A stretch of 64,000 bases of DNA from Chitinophagaceae bacterium. GTDB taxonomy: Bacteria > Bacteroidota > Bacteroidia > Chitinophagales > Chitinophagaceae. Below the pieces are notes generated by a model. That model was given only the letters and a program-made list of their open reading frames with translations. It had not been told where the DNA came from and did no database searches. The DNA lies in NCBI GenBank assembly GCA_016710745.1, contig JADJVB010000010.1:124001-188000 (forward strand), in the 5' to 3' direction. The position numbers and the translations under genes are program-made. Below are positions 40,172 to 47,458 of the stretch, in pieces. Every line of letters begins with the position of its first letter. Position 1 is the stretch's first letter.

Positions 40172-40576
40172 TTAAAAAAATTCTGCGTCAGTGAATTGGA
40201 TACCACTGTACAGGTGCCGTCTTTATGAATGATCTGGTAACAATTGTCGATGGCCCGTATATTGGGGTTACTCATGTGCTTTTCGTTGTAAGGCGCCAGC
40301 ATATCTTCTTCGCTAACAGTATTCCCGGCTTCATCAATGGTGCGGGTAAAAACCCGGTAATGAAAATGCCAGGTTTAAACCGGCCGATGCCTCATCGGGC
40401 ACACAACTGTCATTAAATCCTTCAAATATCAGTTCGGCGGTATGGTCCTTATGCTCCAGCAGGGTTTCGGTGATATTGATAAACTGGTCCATCTCGGGAT
40501 CATCATGCATGATACCACTGTCCCACACCGTGGCCCCGTTGATAAATATAACCAGCCTGTTATCTACATGTTTCAT
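40172..40576 (-). CDS. Conserved-looking protein of unknown function, frameshifted
   Basis: About 135 residues after repair: MKHVDNRLVIFINGATVWDS, EMDQFINITETLLEHKDHTAELIFEGFND and, after a one-base shift near 40372, WHFHYRVFTRTIDEAGNTV, NIRAIDNCYQIIHKDGTCTV and LTQNFFK. The continuous, low-complexity-free reading over both frames argues for a real gene. Not recognised; a beta-rich cytosolic protein is likely (no signal peptide or membrane segment). Confidence 0.6.
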
Positions 40577-40854
40577 TGATCCAGTATTCCTTTTTCATGT
40601 TAGTTTCCGTTTAATTTAAAAAAAAATTAGTTGATTGAAGCTTAAAATTGCAGATGATAGCGGATACAATTAATGAGAAACATCATAAAATGAACTGATA
40701 AGCATTACTGGTAAAGCTTTTGTTGTTTTGGGTATAATCGATATATTCTACAGCACATATTCCCTGTTCCTGTTTGCTGTACTCACCAACGGGAACGGGT
40801 ATGGTAATTATCGTTTTAACATGATTTATTCATATCTTTTCCTAAAGGTAGTTT
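40577..40854. other. Intergenic region
   Basis: Contains a weak REP-like stretch at 40749-40800 (CTGTTCCTG...CAACGGGAACGGG). Otherwise nothing recognised. Confidence 0.35.
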
Positions 40855-40972
40855 ATGAATAAATTCTTCAGAACCATTATTGCTGGCTACGGCGCAAAAA
40901 CTGGGCGGTGGCTGTTTAAGTACCATCCTTATTTTTATTATTATTTACTATGCGTTGGGCAATTGTAACTAA
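40855..40972 (+). CDS. Very small membrane protein, one indel
   Basis: About 38 residues: MNKFFRTIIAGYGAK, then, after removing one A from the A5 run near 40898, LGGGCLSTILIFIIIYYALG and NCN. The Gly-rich turn plus a single hydrophobic helix resembles tiny unannotated membrane proteins common in Bacteroidota, which I recall only generally. Without the repair the frame still closes at 38 residues but is an unlikely Tyr/Trp-rich sequence. Confidence 0.4.
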
Positions 40973-41101
40973 GCCTGTGAATGACCAACAGCGTGCCGGG
41001 CTGTATTTTCAAATTGCCCCGCCACCTCAACCGGGTTCCCATTTACCCCGGCTTTTTACTGCGGTAAATATTAACTAACTTCAGGTATAAAATTATACAC
41101 G

Positions 41102-42083
41102 ATGTTCAACGATAAAAAACCGCCGGCAGATAATGCGGATGATCCCAATACCGATATCAGCCCCGAAGAAAGAGCCCTGCTCGACGACAGTATGCTCAAC
41201 AGTGCATCGGTTGATAATATGAACTTAAAAGATCGGCACTGGATACCGTTGATGCCGATGGTGACCCCAAATGAAAGCACCGCCAACTTAACCGGCGAAG
41301 ACCTGGACATACCCGGCGCCGAACTGGATGATGCAAATGAAGAAATTGGTGAAGAGGATGAGGAGAATAATATGCATAGCCCCGCCGATCAAAAACAGCA
41401 ACACCGCTACTCGGTTAAACATATTCTGCACGAATTACTGCATGTATTTACCCATGCCGACAAAGGTATTTTTTCCTTTGCCTGGCAATTGCTTACCAGG
41501 CCCGGCCATATTGCACAGGACCTGGTTGCCGGAAAGCGCAAAAAGTATTTCAATCTTTTTCAATACCTGATCATTATCGTTGGATTGGCCACCTGGTGGT
41601 TACTAAAACAAAGCTGATGGAACATACGGTTGAATCGGTAAATGAAATGTCGGGTATGAAAATATCGGGTAAAATTGCTCAAATGCAAAGACCTGGTAGA
41701 TATTTTACAAAAATATTTCAATATCCTGCAGTTGCTGCTGATACCTGTTTACACCCTGTTCTCCTGGCTTTATTTCAAAAAGGGGATATAACTATGCCGA
41801 ACATATAGTACTCAATTCCACCATCTCAGCCCAGTTAAATACCCTCACCATTGCGAACATCCTGCTGTTTGCTGTACTCAATCCAAACAAATTCAGCTTT
41901 TGGTATGGCCTGATATCGGTGATCATCCTGCTGTTTTGTTTTATTGTGTGGCCTATCGCCAGTTTTTTAAACTCTCCTGGTTAAAGCCGTGTTGTACACC
42001 TTGGCCATTTATATCAGCGCCTATATTGTTCAGCTGGTTTTGATCACTTTTTCTTTTTCATCTACGTTATGATAAAGCGCTAA
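41102..42083 (+). CDS. Acidic N-terminal region joined to a DUF3667-like membrane protein, multiple frameshifts
   Basis: The first ~90 codons encode an acidic disordered region (MFNDKKPPADNADDPNTD..., EEIGEEDEENN). In the same frame follows the DUF3667 signature (VKHILHELLHVFTHADKGIF, RPGHIAQDLVAGKRKKYFNL, FQYLIIIVGLATW). Beyond 41600 the protein continues through several frames: KTKLMEHTVESVNEMSGMK, RLVDILQKYFNILQLLLIPV, YNYAEHIVLNSTISAQLNTL, NKFSFWYGLISVIILLFCFI and LYTLAIYISAYIVQLVLI. At least four indels are needed, mostly in homopolymers. DUF3667 proteins normally start with a CxxC zinc ribbon, which is missing, so two genes may be fused by an indel or the ribbon may be lost. Multi-pass inner-membrane protein, function unknown. 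Confidence 0.6.
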
Positions 42084-42120
42084 CCGGTTTACGAACATGC
42101 GGTTTCGGCATCAAACTTGT

Positions 42121-42152
42121 CGTTCCGGTAAGTAGAGATACCGATCAGGGGT
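42121..42152. repeat. Degenerate REP element at the YccF truncation point
   Basis: CGTTCCGGTAAGTAGAGATA followed by CCGATCAGGGG is a mutated form of the hairpin CGTTCCGGTCGGTGGAGACA plus CCGACCAGGGG. Confidence 0.6.
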
Positions 42153-42458
42153 AGCTTTCTTTATTGTATCTTATGTATCACGGTGGTGGGTATTCCCTGG
42201 GGACTGCAGTGTTTTAAAATAGGCGGGTTGGTTTTATGGCCCTTTGGTAAAGACGTGGTGAGCAGCTCGCAACAGACAGGTTGCCTCTCTACACTTTTCA
42301 ATATCATCTGGCTGTTGAGCGGGGGCTGGTACACCGCACTGATTCATATTGTCTTCGGACTGTTACTTGCCATTACCGTTATCGGCCTTCCCTTTGCCCG
42401 CCAGCATTTTAAGCTGATCGAGATTTCGATGATGCCTTTTGGGAAAATTATAAAATAA
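42153..42458 (+). pseudogene. YccF-family membrane protein, N-terminus lost
   Basis: The readable part is LYCILCITVVGIPWGLQCFK followed by IGGLVLWPFGKDVV, then FNIIWLLSGGWYTALIHIVF and ITVIGLPFARQHFKLIEISM. This covers the two tandem YccF repeats, but the first half-repeat (normally starting with a Met and NILWFL..GGW) is replaced by a degenerate REP hairpin at 42121-42152. No proper start remains except GTG 42183 inside the first repeat. YccF proteins are small inner-membrane proteins of unknown role. Confidence 0.65.
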
Positions 42459-42595
42459 ATTTCGCTGGCTTTACTGCGCTTTGGTTCACACCCCCACGAA
42501 CCAAAATCGTAAAAAATGATGATGCGTGTTGGTTCGTTAAGCGAAAACATGGCGAAGACAGCATGGCAAAGTTTTACTAAACCGCCAACTCAACT

Positions 42596-43089
42596 TTAAA
42601 ATGCCAGGCTCAGGTAGGTATAATAAATTCCGGCTGCGTCCTTATCTGTTGAAAGCCATTCCTGGCCACCATTACAGGAAAATTTCACACCACTTCCGGC
42701 AGATTCTCCTACGCCAATAAAAACGGTATCGCTTTTAATTGGAAATCCGTAAGTTGATCCCTGTTTTAATGGCAGTTTTGAAATGGGGAATGATCCCCAT
42801 TACCGGCGTTGTTTTTGCCAAATTCTATTTCAGATGTGGCCATAATCACGCCCCATACCTGACGTTTCGCGTCAAATTCATGCAAGGTTAACTATACTGT
42901 TCCTTTATTAACCACATAAGATGTATAAACTGAAATAGAAGAAACATTACCTGGCGTGGGACAAATGAAAGTTTGGCCGGTGATCCGGTTTTTACCTCAC
43001 CGGTAATAAGGGCCAAACCAGGAGGTGGCGTTTTTATCGGTTTGTTCAATGATCGTTTTTAACGGGTGGGTTGAAGGAGTGTGTTTCAT
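42596..43089 (-). pseudogene. Degraded small gene of unknown function
   Basis: A readable protein of ~160 residues is spread over two frames and interrupted by stops. It starts at 43089 (MKHTPSTHPLKTIIEQTDKN, ATSWFGPYY, stop), continues GQTFICPTPGNVSSISVYTS, YVVNKGTV (stop), LHEFDAKRQVWGVIMATSEI and, in the next frame, ISKLPLKQGSTYGFPIKSDT, VFIGVGESAGSGVKFSCNGG and DAAGIYYTYLSLAF, ending at a TAA. The natural C-terminal stop and beta-rich pattern argue for a once-functional gene; its multiple lesions make it more decayed than the neighbouring single-indel genes. No family recognised. Confidence 0.5.
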
Positions 43090-43202
43090 AGCATAATTTT
43101 ATTTCTAAGCTACGAAATGATAATCTCAAAACTGTTATGGAACTGGAAATACTGCAGCGATAAATATGAGTTTCATCAGTTTTTTGCGAATAACCTTTTT
43201 CT

Positions 43203-43271
43203 CGCTGGTTGGTGGAGACTGCAACCAGGGCGGAATGTACCCCTGGTCGGTGTCTCCACCGACCGGAACGA
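43203..43271. repeat. REP-like element below RAYT copy 1
   Basis: CGCTGGTTGGTGGAGACTGC and the arm GTACCCCTGGTCGGTG plus TCTCCACCGACC, ending at the stop of the transposase gene. Confidence 0.75.
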
Positions 43272-43275
43272 AAAC

Positions 43276-43838
43276 CTAAAATACATCCATATAATGTGTT
43301 AGTATGTTAAAGTCATCTGAACCGTGCTCATAAAACGCTGCCGATGAAAACTTATACGCCTCAGGCTGTGAACAGAGTTGCCAATGTTCCTGTAACGGAT
43401 TAAAATGCATGTAATCCAGTTTTTGTGATGCCATCTCCTGCTGAAAACCAAAACAGCCACGGATCTCTTTGCCAGAAATTATACGACGGATCACTGGCTT
43501 TTACCAAAAATTGTTTTAACAATTCCGGATTTTCTATTTTTAGTTTTTTTCTTGAAATTATGTGCTGTAAATTTTTCGAAACTGTTTTAGGAAATTCTTT
43601 GCCATTCATTTTTAATTGCTCCCCAAAGTAAATGTATGTGGTTAGGCATAATTACATATCCATATATACGTACAAGTTCCTGTTCCGTTAACCATTGGAA
43701 GCTGCTTATGATTATTGCTTTGTATTCATCTGATTTGAGCAGATTTAACCACTCATTGATAGTAATGGTCCAAAAATAAATTTCGTTTAGTTCTGTATAC
43801 GAATTACGGTAGCCTTTATATGAATTGGGCAAGGACAT
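43276..43838 (-). CDS. REP-associated tyrosine transposase (RAYT, Y1_Tnp family), copy 1, frameshifted
   Basis: About 187 residues after repair. Blocks: YFWTITINEWLNLL, FQWLTEQELVRIYGYVIMPN, the HUH motif in MPNHIHLLW, KLKIENPELLKQFLVKASDP, SYNFWQRDP and the catalytic-Tyr segment KLDYMHFNPLQEHWQL. HUH plus a single Tyr in a YxHxNP context is the hallmark of IS200-like/RAYT enzymes, which bind and move REP hairpins as single strands. Two or three single-base indels (G4 run near 43622 and around 43445-43460) break it. REP hairpins lie on both sides, the usual RAYT-REP arrangement. A second copy follows directly upstream. Confidence 0.85.
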
Positions 43839-43950
43839 GGTACAAAAAATAAAGTCATTTGCTTATTTGTTGATGAACGATTAATCTCGTTTTTTTTGGT
43901 GAAAAAAACGGGCTGGGAGAAGAATAATCTAATATAAATATCTTATCGTT

Positions 43951-44065
43951 CTGGTCGGTGGAGACACCGACCAGGGGTACAATCCCATCATTTCGGTCGG
44001 TGTAGACACCGACCAAGGGTACAATCTCATCGTTCCGGTCGGTGGAGACACCGACCAGGGGTACA
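43951..44065. repeat. Three-hairpin REP array between the RAYT copies
   Basis: Hairpins GGTCGGTGGAGACACCGACC, GGTCGGTGTAGACACCGACC and GGTCGGTGGAGACACCGACC, each followed by AGGGGTAC or AAGGGTAC and spaced by AATC.CATC.TT. Confidence 0.9.
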
Positions 44066-44558
44066 AAACTTATACGCCTCAGGCTGTGAACAGAGTTGCC
44101 AATGTTCCTGTAACGGATTAAAATGCATGTAATCCAGTTTTTGTGATGCCATCTCCCTGCTGAAAACCAAAACAGCCAGCGGATCTCTTTGCCAGAAATT
44201 ATACGACGGATCACTGGCTTTTTACCAAAAATTGTTTTAACAATTCCGGATTTTCTATTTTTAGTTTTTTCTTGAAATTATGTGCTGTAAATTTTTCGAA
44301 ACTGTTTTTAGGAAATTCTTTGCCATTCATTTTTAATTGCTCCCAAAGTAAATGTATGTGGTTAGGCATAATTACATATCCATATATACGTACAAGTTCC
44401 TGTTCCGTTAACCATTGGAAGCTGCTTATGATTATTGCTTTGTATTCATCTGATTTGAGCAGATTTAACCACTCATTGATAGTAATGGTCCAAAAATAAA
44501 TTTCGTTTAGTTCTGTATACGAATTACGGTAGCCTTTATATGAATTGGGCAAGGACAT
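44065..44558 (-). pseudogene. REP-associated tyrosine transposase, copy 2, C-terminally truncated
   Basis: Nearly identical to copy 1: starts MSLPNSYKGYRNSYTELNEI, HUH motif in VIMPNHIHLLWEQLKMNGKE, frame breaks near 44215 and around 44150-44175. The coding sequence runs into the REP array just after the residues corresponding to SQPEAYKF, so ~20 C-terminal residues of copy 1 are missing because of the duplication junction. The catalytic Tyr segment remains upstream of the junction. Probably inactive, but it can be repaired only by resequencing. Confidence 0.75.
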
Positions 44559-44790
44559 GGTACAAAAATAAAGTCATTTGCTTATTTGTTGATGAACGAT
44601 TAATCTCGTTTTTGGTGAAAAAAGGGAAGGGGGGAGGGAAGAATAATATAAAATTAATATCTTTTTGGTTGTGGGGGGGGGGGGACCGGGGCCGGGAAAA
44701 AAAAAAAGCTTGTTTTGTGAAGATTATCTCTTTTTTGGTGAAAAAAACGGCCGGAGGGAAGAATAATCTAATATAAATATCTTATCGTTA

Positions 44791-44925
44791 TGGTCGGTGG
44801 AGACATCGACCAGGGGTACAATCTCATCATTTCGGTCGGTGTAGACACCGACCAAGGGTACAATCTCATCGTTCCGGTCGGTGGAGACACCGACCAGGGG
44901 TACAAGTGGAGACTGCGACCAGAAC
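44791..44925. repeat. REP array above RAYT copy 2
   Basis: Three hairpins as in 43951-44065 (the first with one base change, ACATCGACC) plus a partial fourth arm GTGGAGACTGCGACCAGAAC. Confidence 0.85.
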
Positions 44926-44937
44926 GGACGGTACATG

Positions 44938-45660
44938 CTACCTTCCCCAAAACTTTACCTGGCCCATCTTATAGGGATCGAGGTAATCCATATTGATGGA
45001 GAAATTTTGTTTGAGGTTCCTGTATTTTTCGGTTTGGCGTAATTTTCCATTCACATAAAACTCAATATTGGTTTCGCACCAGCCCTTACCCAGTTTTAGG
45101 TGATCACCACAAATGATCTCCGATTGTTGGCCCTGCTTATTGTTCAATATCCTTACCGTAACCATTTTTTCTTTATCTACCCAAAACTGGTTGCTCTCTG
45201 TTTCGGCTTTATCGGCACCGATCACCACCACGGGCTTCCCCTTCCAGGTGGTTTCATAGCTTTTGCCGGCATCATACCCGAAACCTTTTAGCCTGGTATA
45301 CACTTCTGTTAACGGGTACGAATACATGCCACCCAGCAGGAACAGCAGGTCGTGTGGCTGCAGGCCCTTGTTCTTTAACTCATATTTTTGAAACCGAAAG
45401 GAAGAATCGTTCACGAAAAAGATCGCATTGCCATCGTCGGGGTTGTTGATGTCTATCCGTAATTTGTCGGGATATACCAGCACTTCAAACCAGGTGTCGG
45501 TTTTTATGAGAGAATCATTCCGGTAAAAATTGGTTTCCTGAACAAAGGATAAAGAATAGCGAAAATTCGCCGCGTGTTGCGCATACATCTGTTGCACCAT
45601 ATCCTGTGCCTGCGCAGATATCGCGGTGCACATCAAAAAAAACAAGAACCATTTTTTCAT
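44938..45660 (-). CDS. LolA-like outer-membrane lipoprotein-sorting/carrier protein
   Basis: 240 residues with signal peptide MKKWFLFFLMCTAISAQAQ. The mature part has the open half-barrel pattern of LolA/LolB-like proteins (FRYSLSFVQETNFYRNDSLI, WFEVLVYPDKLRIDI, GNAIFFVNDSSFRFQKY, QFWVDKEKMVTVRILN). Such proteins carry lipids or lipoproteins through the periplasm; the precise cargo is not readable and LolA itself is normally a bit shorter. It lies 16 bases after the L-serine ammonia-lyase gene on the same strand, so the two share an operon. A REP hairpin array follows the stop. Confidence 0.65.
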   Translation of the reverse strand: MKKWFLFFLMCTAISAQAQDMVQQMYAQHAANFRYSLSFVQETNFYRNDSLIKTDTWFEVLVYPDKLRIDINNPDDGNAIFFVNDSSFRFQKYELKNKGLQPHDLLFLLGGMYSYPLTEVYTRLKGFGYDAGKSYETTWKGKPVVVIGADKAETESNQFWVDKEKMVTVRILNNKQGQQSEIICGDHLKLGKGWCETNIEFYVNGKLRQTEKYRNLKQNFSINMDYLDPYKMGQVKFWGR

Positions 45661-45676
45661 ATACTAATTCTTAAAC

Positions 45677-47254
45677 TTAACAACTCTTAAAAAATCTGCC
45701 CGGTACTTCTTCCAGCATCGCTTCTATTTTCTTTGCCGCTTTGGTGATGGAGAGTCCGCCGAGGTTGGTACAACGCAGCGTGTGATGGATCTGGTCACCC
45801 ACAGCCTTCATGGTTTCAATCACTTCGTCGAGCGGGATCAGTTGCTCGTAATTCGATAAAGCCATATTGGCGCAGGATACCGCATTGGTGGCCGCCATTA
45901 CATTTCTTCCCAGGCAGGGCGCTTCCACACGGTTTCCGATGGGGTCGCAAATAATGCCCAATGAATTCTGCAAGGCCAGCGACGCGGCCCCGATCGACTG
46001 TTGCAGGCTGCCGCCCTTCATCTCCACAATGGCTGCGGCTGCCATACCGCCGCCAGAGCCCGTTTCGGCCATACAACCGCCCACTTCAGCGGCAAAAGTA
46101 GCATGGGCTGCTATGAACACGCCGATAAGCCCGGCAGATAACATCCCCTTAACCAGTTCATCCTCGTGCAACTGCATAGAATGGGCGGTGCCAAACAAGG
46201 CACCCGGCAGAGCGCCGCAACTTCCGGCCGTGGGCGCCGCTACAATTACACCCATCGAAGATTTAACCTCCATCATGGCACTCACGTACATGATGATACG
46301 ATTATTGGTTTCGCCACCTACCAGTTTATTGCTTTCAAAGTTTTCCTTGAACTGCAGCGACTGGCTGCCCAGGATGCGGTCTTCATAATGCGTGCCCTGT
46401 AAACCCAACTGAATGGCATGACCCATAATGTGAACGATACTTCGCATCTTCTCAAACACTTCACCTGCAGCAATATTTCCCCTCGCCGCTTCATAATCAA
46501 CAGCCAGTTCCCAAAGGGCTTTGTTCTTTCCGGCATTGTAGGCCATCATTTCATCGCAGGTAATAAATGGGACCTGCAGATCCCTGCGGGCCATCACCGG
46601 CAATACCGGCTGCAGTTGCTTGATGAATCTTACCCCCTCCATCGCCAGCAATTCGTTATACATACTTTTTTCTAAAAAAGCCTGCGACTTAATTTCTATA
46701 AAAGATATTTCTCCCTTGTGAAATTCAAGATCATCAAATGGTACTGAAGCTTCTAAAAAAGCCATGATAGTTTCGGGCGCTTCACAATAGATCAAAGTTT
46801 CAAAATAATCGCCGGCCATCGACACCGGTACTTCATCAATGGCGATCACTTCTATCATACCACCGCCGGTAGAGATGGCGGTGAGCTTCCTCGTTTCTTT
46901 ACTGTTGTGTAAGGTAATTTTATACAGGTTGGGATGCGTGGCACCCAGGTCAACAATATTGATCGTAACGCCAATACCCGCTGTTTCCAAATGCTTTTCT
47001 GATTCGGGAAGTCGTTCATCATGCGCTTCCCAGCCCAGGAAGCCGCCAAACAGTCCCATATCCGAACCCTGGCTTTTATGTGTAGTAGCCAATGAACCAT
47101 TGGGATCAAATTCTATTAAAATATCTTTGATATTTTCATCCATCAGGTCTCTGCACAGGCGGGCTATGCGCAAGGAGGCCGCGCAGTGCGAACTGGATGG
47201 GCCCCGCATTACCGGGCCGATCACGTCGTTGAATATGCTGGGGTATGTGCTCAT
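45677..47254 (-). CDS. sdaA: L-serine ammonia-lyase, iron-sulfur type, fused alpha and beta domains
   Basis: 525 residues. The N-terminal beta domain (IFNDVIGPVMRGPSSSHCAA) and the C-terminal alpha domain (GVIVAAPTAGSCGALPGAL, GGCMAETGSGGGMAAAAIVE, CDPIGNRVEAPC) hold the cysteines that ligate the catalytic 4Fe-4S cluster. The enzyme deaminates L-serine to pyruvate and ammonia in the cytosol. The GPSSSH motif at the very N-terminus binds substrate in this family. First gene of a two-gene operon with the LolA-like gene; the link to lipoprotein transport is not obvious. Confidence 0.95.
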   Translation of the reverse strand: MSTYPSIFNDVIGPVMRGPSSSHCAASLRIARLCRDLMDENIKDILIEFDPNGSLATTHKSQGSDMGLFGGFLGWEAHDERLPESEKHLETAGIGVTINIVDLGATHPNLYKITLHNSKETRKLTAISTGGGMIEVIAIDEVPVSMAGDYFETLIYCEAPETIMAFLEASVPFDDLEFHKGEISFIEIKSQAFLEKSMYNELLAMEGVRFIKQLQPVLPVMARRDLQVPFITCDEMMAYNAGKNKALWELAVDYEAARGNIAAGEVFEKMRSIVHIMGHAIQLGLQGTHYEDRILGSQSLQFKENFESNKLVGGETNNRIIMYVSAMMEVKSSMGVIVAAPTAGSCGALPGALFGTAHSMQLHEDELVKGMLSAGLIGVFIAAHATFAAEVGGCMAETGSGGGMAAAAIVEMKGGSLQQSIGAASLALQNSLGIICDPIGNRVEAPCLGRNVMAATNAVSCANMALSNYEQLIPLDEVIETMKAVGDQIHHTLRCTNLGGLSITKAAKKIEAMLEEVPGRFFKSC

Positions 47255-47331
47255 GCTTATAAATTAAATGTATAGAAAGGTACAAATATTTTTAATGCAC
47301 TTTTTTGTCGCTTCTGCGGATGGTTCGTTTA

Positions 47332-47351
47332 GGTTCGTGAAGACACGAACC
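47332..47351. repeat. Variant REP-like hairpin
   Basis: GGTTCGTGAAGACACGAACC keeps the loop of the main family but has changed both stem arms in a base-paired way (compare GGTCGGTGAAGACACCGACC). Confidence 0.6.
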
Positions 47352-47458
47352 CCGGCATTGAGCCAGCCAGGCGGATTCTATCCTTAAACGCTATGTCGCA
47401 ACGAATTAAAACACAAGTTGATTTTTCAATACAATAAGGTCCTGTTCTTTGTAGTTAC

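Larger units (their letters stand above)
43347..44903. repeat. Tandem duplication of a RAYT-REP unit
   Basis: Unit A (43347-44064, 718 bp) and unit B (44065-44903) both start AAAACTTATACGCCTCAGG and end with three REP hairpins and ACCAGGGGTAC. Unit B is longer because its transposase upstream region is itself partly duplicated and carries a poly-G tract. Confidence 0.85.

Noticed and set aside
40749..40800. Full REP element
   Set aside because: Only GTTCCTG...CAACGGGAACGGG resembles the family; the arms do not pair well enough to list as a repeat.
43855..44070. Repeated peptide frame VPLVGVSTDRND
   Set aside because: It is a translation of the REP hairpins and occurs wherever they lie (also 44724-44936 and 25196-25670); not a protein.
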